NCBI GenBank assembly: GCA_964599875.1
Contig: CAZRHE010000034.1
Span: 1 to 12,627 of the forward strand
DNA from: RGIG4097 sp964599875
GTDB taxonomy: Bacteria > Bacillota > Clostridia > Christensenellales > CAG-917
Reading direction: 5' to 3'
Length of the DNA: 12,627 bases
Shown here: piece after piece, positions 6,920-12,593 of the stretch
Layout: the number at the start of each line of letters is the position of its first letter
Position numbering within the stretch: position 1 is the stretch's first letter
Made by a program: the position numbers and the translations under genes
Notes under the pieces: generated by a model
What the model was told of the DNA's origin: nothing
Databases searched by the model: none
Seen by the model: only the letters and a program-made list of their open reading frames with translations

Positions 6920-8425
6920 TCAATTATTGACGTAAGTGGTATTTTTTTGGATGACGTCGTGCGCTCCGCCCTCGGTGATGGAGATTGCGGACACCAAAGT
7001 CATCTTCGCATTCTTATGGAGAGATTCGATAGTGGTCGCTCCGCAGTTGCACATAGTGGATTTCACTTTGTAAAGGCTCTTTGCGACGTTGTCTTTGAGC
7101 GAGCCTGCATAAGGCACGTAACTGTCCACGCCTTCTTCGAAGGACAATCCCGACTTTCCGCCGAGGTCGTAACGTTGCCAGTTTCTCGCGCGGTTGCTAC
7201 CCTCGCCCCAGTATTCTTTGACGTAGTTGCCGTTGATGACGAGTTTGTTCGTAGGGCTTTCGTCGAAGCGCGCGAAGTATCTACCGAGCATCATAAAGTC
7301 CGCGCCCATTGCAAGAGCGAGAGTCATGTGATAATCTTGCACTATGCCGCCGTCCGAGCAGATAGGAATATAAATACCGGTTTTTTCAAAGTATTCGTTT
7401 CTTGCTTTCGCAACTTCGATAAGTGCGGTTGCTTGTCCTCTGCCAATACCTTTTTGTTCGCGGGTAATACAAATGGAGCCACCGCCGATACCGACCTTGA
7501 TAAAGTCTGCGCCGCATTCAGCAAGGAAATTGAATCCGTCTGCGTCAACGACGTTGCCCGCGCCGACTTTGACTTTGTCGCCGTAGTTTTTGCGGATATA
7601 TTCAAGGGTGCGTTTTTGCCAAACGGTGTAACCCTCGGAAGAGTCTATGCAAAGCACGTCCGCGCCTGCCTCGATGAGTGCGGGAACGCGTTTTTCGAAG
7701 TCGAGAGTGTTGATACCCGCACCGACCATATAGCGTTTATGCTCGTCGAGAAGTTCGTCGGGGTTCTTTTTGTGTTGGTCGTAGTCCTTTCTGAAAACCA
7801 TATAAAGAAGGTTTCCGTTGTCGTCAACGATAGGAATGGAGTTGAGTTTATGTTCCCAAATAATGTCGTTCGCCTCGATGAGAGAGGTGTTTGCGGGAGC
7901 GGTGACCAATTTCTCAAGCGGAGTCATGAATTCTTTGACTTTGAGGTCTTCGCTCATACGGCTAACTCTATAATCGCGGCTGGTGACCATGCCGAGAAGT
8001 TTGCCGTGAGGAGTGCCGTCCTCTGTGATGGGGATGGTGTTGTGACCTTTGGACTTTACGATGGCAAGAACGTCTGCGAGAGTGTTTTCGGGGGTGAGAT
8101 TGCTGTCGGACACGACGAATCCCGCCTTATAACTCTTTACTCTTCTGACCATTTCCGCTTCGCTTTCGATGGATTGAGAGCCGAATATAAAGGAAATTCC
8201 GCCTTCTCTTGCGAGTGCGATTGCGAGAGTATCGTTACTGACGGATTGCATGATTGCGGACGTCATGGGGATATTCAAAGAAATCGCGGGAGTTTCGCCC
8301 TTTTTGAATTTCACGAGGGGGGTTTTCAAACTGACGTTTGCGGGGATGCAATTCTCGTCCGTGTAACCGGGGATGAGAAGGTACTCGTTGAAGGTACGAG
8401 AAGGTTCGTTAAAATAGGTTGCCAT
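6920..8425 (-). CDS. guaB: IMP dehydrogenase
   Basis: A 501-residue IMP dehydrogenase, which oxidises IMP to XMP with NAD+ in the committed step to GMP. The (beta/alpha)8 barrel is interrupted by a CBS pair (about 100-225, with GMVTSRD at 145-151). Visible: DSSEG (261-265), GAGNVV (288-293), catalytic Cys319 in GGGSICITRE, DGG (358-360), the active-site flap R418-Y419 and the closing EEGVDSYVPYAG (430-441). Several signatures depart from the textbook bacterial enzyme: GGGSIC for GPGSIC, and GIGRGQA for the usual GVGxPQ, with a long flap. I know this variant from Lachnospiraceae-type Clostridia, so it is a lineage form, not a broken gene. The ATG at 8425 has a perfect GGAGG site 8 nt upstream. 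It is followed by folD, and its leader contains a terminator. Confidence 0.96.
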   Translation of the reverse strand: MATYFNEPSRTFNEYLLIPGYTDENCIPANVSLKTPLVKFKKGETPAISLNIPMTSAIMQSVSNDTLAIALAREGGISFIFGSQSIESEAEMVRRVKSYKAGFVVSDSNLTPENTLADVLAIVKSKGHNTIPITEDGTPHGKLLGMVTSRDYRVSRMSEDLKVKEFMTPLEKLVTAPANTSLIEANDIIWEHKLNSIPIVDDNGNLLYMVFRKDYDQHKKNPDELLDEHKRYMVGAGINTLDFEKRVPALIEAGADVLCIDSSEGYTVWQKRTLEYIRKNYGDKVKVGAGNVVDADGFNFLAECGADFIKVGIGGGSICITREQKGIGRGQATALIEVAKARNEYFEKTGIYIPICSDGGIVQDYHMTLALAMGADFMMLGRYFARFDESPTNKLVINGNYVKEYWGEGSNRARNWQRYDLGGKSGLSFEEGVDSYVPYAGSLKDNVAKSLYKVKSTMCNCGATTIESLHKNAKMTLVSAISITEGGAHDVIQKNTTYVNN

Positions 8426-8446
8426 AGTATATTCCTCCGTAAGACT

Positions 8447-8560
8447 TTATTCCTTGGGTATAAAAAAAGCAGAATTGGCACGCAATTCCGCAAAACGACA
8501 AAACTCAACACCGAAAGTGTGGACTGCACGGATATTGAATTTCGAACTTACTCTTTCCAT
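8447..8560 (-). CDS. Possible 37-codon leader ORF upstream of guaB
   Basis: An ATG at 8560 lies exactly 6 nt after the guaB promoter -10 box, so the transcript may start on this ATG. The frame stays open for 37 codons (starts MERVSSKFNI, ends FFIPKE), covers the antiterminator and the whole terminator, and stops at TAA (8449-8447), 21 nt before the guaB ATG. There is no ribosome binding site, so it could only be read as a leaderless message. Length alone is not significant, and no family is recognised. It is a candidate regulatory leader peptide and may be chance. Confidence 0.25.
   Translation of the reverse strand: MERVSSKFNIRAVHTFGVEFCRFAELRANSAFFIPKE
8462..8491 (-). terminator. guaB: Intrinsic terminator in the guaB leader (candidate attenuator)
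   Basis: On the minus strand, 9-bp arms (8491-8483 with 8477-8469, one G-U pair) enclose a 5-nt loop and are followed at once by seven T residues. It lies between the guaB promoter (8595-8567) and the guaB binding site (8438-8434), so transcripts from that promoter must pass it. A leader segment, CAATATCCG (8537-8529), can instead pair with the terminator 5' arm (CGGAATTG, one bulge) and would act as an antiterminator. No known riboswitch aptamer is recognised. Confidence 0.75.
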
Positions 8561-8566
8561 AGATAG

Positions 8567-8595
8567 ATGATACACTATTTAAAAACCTTTGTCAA
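8567..8595 (-). promoter_or_regulatory. guaB: Promoter of guaB-folD
   Basis: Consensus TTGACA (8595-8590), 17-bp spacer and TATCAT (8572-8567) on the minus strand. The start is expected near 8560, giving a leader of about 135 nt with a terminator inside. Confidence 0.75.
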
Positions 8596-8682
8596 AAGAA
8601 TGACGAAAGTTGCGGACAAAATTTGCATACGATTTCGTCGTTTTGACGGTTTATCCGTGTAATCGAGGATAAAAACTCTTAT

Positions 8683-9174
8683 TTATGCGGTTTTCTTTTT
8701 ATATTCCGCGTACAAATTCTTCGCCTCGTCTACGGAAACGGACTTCTCTAATTTTGCCAAAACCAAATCGGCAACCATTTCGTATCCGTCGAGATTGCCC
8801 GTTTCAATCAGTTTTCTTGCAACGGACGGGGTGTCGGGATGCTCTCCCATATATTCCGCGATAACCGCAACGTCCTGCCCTTTAATCTCGTTTACGGTTT
8901 CGAGATACGCTTTCGCGATAGCGGAATAAGTCGAATATCTGACCGCAATCACAGCGCCCAACAAAAACAGCGCAAGCGGCGCTATCAGCAAAAACAGATA
9001 CCAACCGCCGAAGTTTTTCACGACGAGAGTCACGATAAGCACGAATACGACCACGGCAAGCACGCACGCGAGCGCGCCCGCATATCCTATAATCTTGTCC
9101 TTTTTGACGACGGAAGCAAGGTCGGGACGGATGATTTTGTTATAATCGATTTTTACACCAACGTTATTAGCCAT
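8683..9174 (-). CDS. Small two-helix membrane protein of unknown function
   Basis: A 163-residue protein I do not recognise. It has a short charged N-terminus (1-27), two hydrophobic helices (about 28-52 and 57-79) joined by a KNFGGWY turn, and then a soluble alpha-helical tail of about 80 residues rich in Lys, Glu and Asp. With two helices both ends probably face the same side, likely the cytoplasm. There is no signal peptidase site and no catalytic motif. It is divergent from the cation ATPase gene and upstream of guaB on the same strand, which suggests no clear role. The ATG at 9174 has no binding site; its promoter places transcription at this ATG, so it may be a leaderless message. Normal codon use and length make it a real gene. 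Confidence 0.75.
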   Translation of the reverse strand: MANNVGVKIDYNKIIRPDLASVVKKDKIIGYAGALACVLAVVVFVLIVTLVVKNFGGWYLFLLIAPLALFLLGAVIAVRYSTYSAIAKAYLETVNEIKGQDVAVIAEYMGEHPDTPSVARKLIETGNLDGYEMVADLVLAKLEKSVSVDEAKNLYAEYKKKTA

Positions 9175-9202
9175 AGTTAAATTTTAACTCACGGCGTGCC
9201 GT
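9175..9202. promoter_or_regulatory. Two palindromes inside the membrane-gene promoter
   Basis: AGTTAAA-T-TTTAACT (9175-9189, perfect 7-bp arms) covers the -10 box and the start point. ACGGC-GT-GCCGT (9191-9202, perfect 5-bp arms) fills much of the -35/-10 spacer. Their position would let a dimeric repressor block RNA polymerase. The first is AT-rich and partly expected by chance; the second is GC-rich and stands out from its surroundings. Confidence 0.45.
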
Positions 9203-9209
9203 TTGTCAA
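9181..9209 (-). promoter_or_regulatory. Promoter giving a leaderless transcript of the membrane protein gene
   Basis: Consensus TTGACA (9209-9204), 17-bp spacer and TAAAAT (9186-9181) on the minus strand. Only 6 nt separate the -10 from the ATG at 9174, so the A of the start codon is at or next to the predicted +1. Confidence 0.65.
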
Positions 9210-9280
9210 TCGAAGTCCCCTCCGCGCTTAAACCAAATTATTAAGTTTACGTTAAATCTTGAATGTGTGAAAATAAGTTG

Positions 9281-9310
9281 TTGACAAACGTAAAAATCCT
9301 GTGTTATAAA
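9281..9310 (+). promoter_or_regulatory. Promoter of the riboswitch-ATPase unit
   Basis: Consensus TTGACA (9281-9286), 18-bp spacer and TATAAA (9305-9310). The predicted start near 9317 falls right at the 5' side of the riboswitch, which supports both calls. The 70 bp between this promoter and the divergent one at 9204-9209 hold nothing else I can support. Confidence 0.75.
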
Positions 9311-9313
9311 TTA

Positions 9314-9403
9314 GGCAATAAGGGAGTAATCGGCACCGCAAGGTGTAATAAAGCCGCTAACACGAGTTTTCTCCGGTTTTATTTTGAATGATGAGACTTA
9401 TCC
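9314..9403 (+). promoter_or_regulatory. yybP-ykoY manganese riboswitch aptamer
   Basis: The conserved features of the yybP-ykoY family are visible: metal-binding loop 1 GGGAGTA (9322-9328) after closing helix strand ATAAG (9318-9322); a small hairpin CACC-GCAA-GGTG (9334-9345); then a 10-bp helix (AATAAAGCCG 9347-9356 with CGGTTTTATT 9374-9383) holding the conserved CTAACACGAG segment; and finally the second strand of the closing helix, CTTAT (9397-9401). Members bind Mn2+ (with Mg2+) by docking loops 1 and 3, and commonly switch on Mn2+ exporters and P-type ATPases. The closing helix shares its 3' strand with the terminator that follows, so ligand binding should prevent termination (an ON switch). 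Confidence 0.9.
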
Positions 9404-9423
9404 GTTTCGGGTAAGTCTTTTTT
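9395..9423 (+). terminator. Riboswitch-controlled intrinsic terminator
   Basis: GACTTATCC (9395-9403) pairs with GGGTAAGTC (9409-9417) around a 5-nt loop (9 bp, one G-U pair), followed by six T residues. Its 5' arm contains the CTTAT strand of the aptamer closing helix, so the two structures exclude each other. It ends 65 nt before the ATPase start codon. Confidence 0.9.
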
Positions 9424-9488
9424 CTTTAATGAAGTATTACTCCTACGAATGAATATAATAATTAGATAATCAATATCAGGAGCGTCCT

Positions 9489-12170
9489 ATGAAAGACTAT
9501 TCCAAAAATGCGAAAGACGTCGTGACCGACCTTAATTCCTCGTTTGACGGACTATCCGCCGTCGAGGCAAACGCAAGGCTTATCAAAAACGGTAAAAACA
9601 AACTTGCGGAAGGCAAAAAAGAATCCATAATTTTGCGATTTTTCAAACAATTTATCGAGCCTATGACTTTGATTTTGATAGTCGCGGCGATTATTTCGGG
9701 AATTATGAACGGGCTTAACAACGAGTTTCCCTCAGACGTCATCATAATTATGGCGGTCGTCGTAATCAACGCACTTCTCGGCGTGTTGCAGGAAAGCAAG
9801 GCGGAAAAGGCTATCGACGCGTTGCAAGAGATATCCCCCGCGACTTCAAAGGTCGTGCGCGACGGACACGTGAGTCAAATCAAGAGCGAAGACCTCGTCG
9901 TCGGCGACGTGATAGTGCTCGAAGCGGGTGACGCCGTGCCTGCGGACGCAAGAATAATCGAGTGCGCAAGTATTAAAATCGAAGAGGCGGCACTCACGGG
10001 AGAGTCCGTCCCCGTCCTGAAAACCGAAGAAACTCTCCCCGTCCCCGAAAACGGAGATATTCCCCTCGGTGATAGGAAGAATATGACCTTTATGAGTAGC
10101 ACCGTCGTCTACGGCAGAGGTAAGGCGGTCGTCACCGCAACGGGCATGCAAACCGAAATGGGCAAAATCGCCACCGCCCTCACCGTCGCAAAAGAAGGCA
10201 AAACTCCCCTTCAACAAAAACTTTCGCAATTAAGCAAAATTCTCACGTATATGGTCATTGCGATATGCGTGGTTATTTTTGCGGTCAGCCTCATTCGCGC
10301 AGGCGTCGACGGCACTCTCAAAGCGGACGCCGTTTCCACTATTCTCAACACGTTTATGATTGCGGTATCTCTTGCGGTCGCGGCAATTCCCGAAGGACTT
10401 GCAACCGTCGTCACCATAGTGCTTTCAATCGGCGTGACCAACATGTCGAAAAGAAACGCCATTATCCGCAAACTCACCGCTGTCGAAACACTTGGATGCA
10501 CTCAAATAATTTGCTCGGATAAGACGGGCACTCTCACGCAAAACAAAATGACCGTAGTCGAAAATTACGGAGCAGACGAAAAACTCATCGCAACCGCCAT
10601 GTCCCTTTGCTCCGACGCCGAATACGACGCAGAAGAAAACGAAGCGGTCGGAGAGCCTACCGAGTGCGCGCTCGTAAACTACGCGAATTCCTTGGGCCTT
10701 AACAAAACCGATTTAGTAAAAATCTATCCGCGCGTCGGAGAAATCCCTTTCGACTCGTCGAGAAAGATGATGACTACCGTGCATAAAGCGGAAAACACCT
10801 TCGTTCAATATACTAAAGGCGCACCCGACGAAATCGTAAAGAGATGCACGAGCGCGATTGTAGACGGCAAAGAAATCGAATTGACGGATGCTATCATTGC
10901 CGATATCGCAAATGCAAACAAGGAAATGGCGGATAAGGCGCTCAGAGTGCTTGCAGTTGCGAGAAAGACTCTCACCGCCACCCCCGAAAACTACTCCTCC
11001 GACGAAATGGAAAATAATATGTGTTTCATCGGTTTGGTCGGAATGATAGACCCCGTCCGTCCCGAAGTACTCCCCGCAATCGAGGAATGTCGCAAGGCGG
11101 GCATACGTCCCATAATGATTACGGGCGACCACAAGGACACCGCCGTCGCAATCGCAATGCAACTCGGAATAATATCCGACCCGTCCGAAGCGATTACGGG
11201 TGCCGAACTCAACGAAATCAGCGACGAGGACTTTGCAGAGAAAGTCGAAAAATTCTCCGTCTACGCAAGAGTTCAGCCCGAACATAAAACGAGAATAGTC
11301 AATGCGTGGCGCGAAAAAGGTTACGTTACCGCAATGACCGGGGACGGCGTCAACGACGCTCCCTCAATCAAAAACGCGGATATCGGCATCGGCATGGGCA
11401 TCACGGGCACCGACGTCACCAAAAACGTCGCGGATATGATTCTTGCCGACGACAACTTCGCGACCATAGTTTCCGCTGCGGGCGAGGGCAGACGCATTTA
11501 CGACAATATAAGGAAAGCAATCCAATTCCTGCTCGCGTCCAACCTCTCCGAAGTACTGTCCATATTCTTTGCGACAATACTCGGATTCACCATTTTCAAA
11601 CCCGCGCACCTACTTTGGATAAATCTCATTACGGACTGCTTCCCCGCCCTTGCACTCGGCATGGAATCTCCCGAAGCGGATATCATGAACCGCCCACCCA
11701 GAAACTCCAAAGACGGCATTTTCGCAGGCGGAATGGGCGCGGCAATCGCATATCAAGGCGTATTCCTCACCGCTATCACCATAGCGTCCTACTTCATCGG
11801 AAGCGAAGTTCTTGCCAAGATGCCTCAACACGCAGTCGCACTCCCCGCGGACATCGGTTCGTCAATGGCTTTTTTGACGCTGTCTATGGCGGAAATTTTC
11901 CACGCGTTCAATATGCGCTCCCTCCATGGCTCCATATTCAAATTCAAAAAACAAAACGTATGGCTTTGGGGCGCAGGCGCGCTGTCCTTGCTTCTCACGA
12001 CCGTAGTCGTCGAAGTCCCCTTCCTTGCATCCGCGTTCGAACTTGCAAAACTCGACCTTCTCGAATACGGCATAGCAATTGCGCTTGCACTCACGACAAT
12101 CCCCCTTGTTGAAATCGTCAAAGCAATCATGCGCGCCATCCGCAAGAAAAAAGGTATCGTCCTGACCTAA
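9489..12170 (+). CDS. P2A-type cation-transporting ATPase (Ca2+/Mn2+ exporter)
   Basis: An 893-residue P-type ATPase with SERCA/PMR1-like topology. Visible: N-terminal domain; M1-M2 (about 55-103); actuator with LTGES (169-173); M4 ion motif PEGLA (301-305); phosphorylated D344 in SDKTGTLTQ; nucleotide-binding KGAPD (443-447); TGDGVNDAP (617-625); ten predicted helices in all. Cation residues comparable with SERCA are E302 (M4), N685 and E688 (M5), N712 and D716 (M6) and E802 (M8), so both sites I and II look complete. M6 reads NLITDCFPALALG, with Cys717 where SERCA has Gly. An AGGAG site (9478-9482) precedes the ATG and could pair weakly with TCCT beside it. The Mn2+ riboswitch upstream points to Mn2+ efflux, the ligand set also to Ca2+. 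It is transcribed alone, with its own terminator. Confidence 0.93.
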   Translation: MKDYSKNAKDVVTDLNSSFDGLSAVEANARLIKNGKNKLAEGKKESIILRFFKQFIEPMTLILIVAAIISGIMNGLNNEFPSDVIIIMAVVVINALLGVLQESKAEKAIDALQEISPATSKVVRDGHVSQIKSEDLVVGDVIVLEAGDAVPADARIIECASIKIEEAALTGESVPVLKTEETLPVPENGDIPLGDRKNMTFMSSTVVYGRGKAVVTATGMQTEMGKIATALTVAKEGKTPLQQKLSQLSKILTYMVIAICVVIFAVSLIRAGVDGTLKADAVSTILNTFMIAVSLAVAAIPEGLATVVTIVLSIGVTNMSKRNAIIRKLTAVETLGCTQIICSDKTGTLTQNKMTVVENYGADEKLIATAMSLCSDAEYDAEENEAVGEPTECALVNYANSLGLNKTDLVKIYPRVGEIPFDSSRKMMTTVHKAENTFVQYTKGAPDEIVKRCTSAIVDGKEIELTDAIIADIANANKEMADKALRVLAVARKTLTATPENYSSDEMENNMCFIGLVGMIDPVRPEVLPAIEECRKAGIRPIMITGDHKDTAVAIAMQLGIISDPSEAITGAELNEISDEDFAEKVEKFSVYARVQPEHKTRIVNAWREKGYVTAMTGDGVNDAPSIKNADIGIGMGITGTDVTKNVADMILADDNFATIVSAAGEGRRIYDNIRKAIQFLLASNLSEVLSIFFATILGFTIFKPAHLLWINLITDCFPALALGMESPEADIMNRPPRNSKDGIFAGGMGAAIAYQGVFLTAITIASYFIGSEVLAKMPQHAVALPADIGSSMAFLTLSMAEIFHAFNMRSLHGSIFKFKKQNVWLWGAGALSLLLTTVVVEVPFLASAFELAKLDLLEYGIAIALALTTIPLVEIVKAIMRAIRKKKGIVLT

Positions 12171-12200
12171 CAACCTACTAAAAACTCATCATCTCACCAT

Positions 12201-12239
12201 ATAAATGCAAACGGCAGACACCCTGCCGTTTGCATTTAT
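12201..12239 (+). terminator. Intrinsic terminator after the ATPase gene
   Basis: A perfect 17-bp stem (12201-12217 with 12223-12239), rich in GC at the top (ACGGCAG/CTGCCGT), 5-nt loop, and a T-rich 3' side (TTTATTGTTT). It lies 31 bp after the stop codon. Its AT-rich base would let it work in the opposite direction too. Confidence 0.88.
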
Positions 12240-12346
12240 TGTTTCGGGTATAATATTCAATATAGATCGTGCAGTGTGACCGCCGGTCACAGACGCGCAT
12301 TTGCGCGTGGCGGATTTCATCCGCCAAGTTCGAGCCTGTCCATGCT

Positions 12347-12384
12347 AAAAAAAATGAAAAACTCTACTAAACAGTAGGGTTTTT
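12347..12384 (-). terminator. Terminator hairpin in repeat copy 1
   Basis: Minus strand: AAAAAC, one C-A mismatch, CTACT, a GTTT loop, AGTAG and GTTTTT, followed by CA and eight T. It is the same structure as behind the intact tRNA-Val in copy 2, here behind the orphan tRNA fragment. Confidence 0.7.
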
Positions 12385-12390
12385 AGAATC

Positions 12391-12411
12391 TGGTGGGGAC
12401 AACAGGACTCG
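12391..12411 (-). pseudogene. Orphan 3' fragment of tRNA-Val
   Basis: Minus strand; equals tRNA positions 56-76, i.e. from C56 of the T-loop through the acceptor 3' strand and encoded CCA. The rest of the tRNA is missing: the sequence beyond 12411 does not fold into a tRNA. It cannot be functional and marks a duplication or recombination join. Confidence 0.85.
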
Positions 12412-12449
12412 CCTTTCAGCGAAGCGTCGTGCTTGCACGGTTAGCGGAG
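12412..12449. other. 38-bp unique segment between the repeat copies
   Basis: Unique sequence holding a further palindrome, CGTGC-TT-GCACG (12428-12439). AGCGAAGCGT (12418-12427) recurs as AGCGGAGCGT (12443-12452) 25 bp later, running into copy 2. It holds no coding potential and no tRNA fold. Confidence 0.6.
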
Positions 12450-12593
12450 CGTGCAGTGTGACCGCCGGTCACAGACGCGCATTTGCGCGTGGCGGATTTC
12501 ATCCGCCAAGTTCGAGCCTGTCCATGCTAAAAAAAATGAAAAACTCTACTAAACAGTAGGGTTTTTAGAATCTGGTGGGGACAACAGGACTCG
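12450..12593. repeat. 144-bp direct repeat, copy 2 (contiguous with the intact tRNA-Val)
   Basis: Identical to 12268-12411. Here the homology continues without a break into the full tRNA-Val gene, so this is the parental arrangement and copy 1 the derivative. The palindromes lie at 12457-12473, 12475-12490 and 12491-12507. Confidence 0.95.
12529..12566 (-). terminator. Terminator of the tRNA-Val gene
   Basis: Minus strand, starting 6 nt after the CCA end: arms AAAAAC and GTTTTT, an inner CTACT/AGTAG stem, one C-A mismatch and a 4-nt loop, followed by CA and eight T. It ends the tRNA transcript. Confidence 0.75.

Larger units (their letters stand above)
12268..12411. repeat. 144-bp direct repeat, copy 1 (tRNA-Val 3' end, terminator, three palindromes)
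   Basis: Identical base for base to 12450-12593, offset 182 bp. From left to right it holds three adjacent palindromes (12275-12291, 12293-12308, 12309-12325), a short segment resembling an inverted tRNA T-arm (12325-12341), an 8-A run, a terminator hairpin (12357-12384) and the last 21 nt of a tRNA-Val gene in minus orientation (12391-12411). The homology ends abruptly inside the tRNA T-loop. The copy is a displaced tRNA gene 3' end plus its downstream flank. Confidence 0.95.

Noticed and set aside
6749..8566. A 605-codon open frame on the plus strand opposite guaB and part of folD
   Set aside because: It crosses two well-identified genes and both their boundaries, with low-complexity composition and no binding site. 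It is a codon-bias shadow of guaB.
8426..8566. Guanine, PRPP or ppGpp riboswitch in the guaB leader
   Set aside because: None of the conserved core sequences of those classes could be found. Only the terminator/antiterminator arrangement is supported.
8640..8682. Terminator after the small membrane protein gene
   Set aside because: TTATCC/GGATAA can pair (6 bp, 10-nt loop) on the minus strand, but no T-run follows and the loop is large.
11306..12112. A 268-codon plus-strand frame inside the ATPase gene
   Set aside because: Arg/His-rich out-of-frame translation of a gene with intact P-type ATPase motifs throughout.
12249..12254. TATAAT after the ATPase terminator as a plus-strand promoter
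   Set aside because: The only -35-like hexamer (12230-12235) is 13 bp away and lies within the terminator stem, and no plus-strand gene follows.
12412..12449. Second tRNA gene fused to the orphan tRNA-Val fragment
   Set aside because: Neither strand forms an anticodon arm, D-arm or a matching 5' acceptor strand; the segment is dominated by a short palindrome.
12268..12593. CRISPR array or insertion sequence
   Set aside because: Only two copies of a 144-bp unit with one 38-bp interval, no transposase, no terminal inverted repeats and no cas genes.
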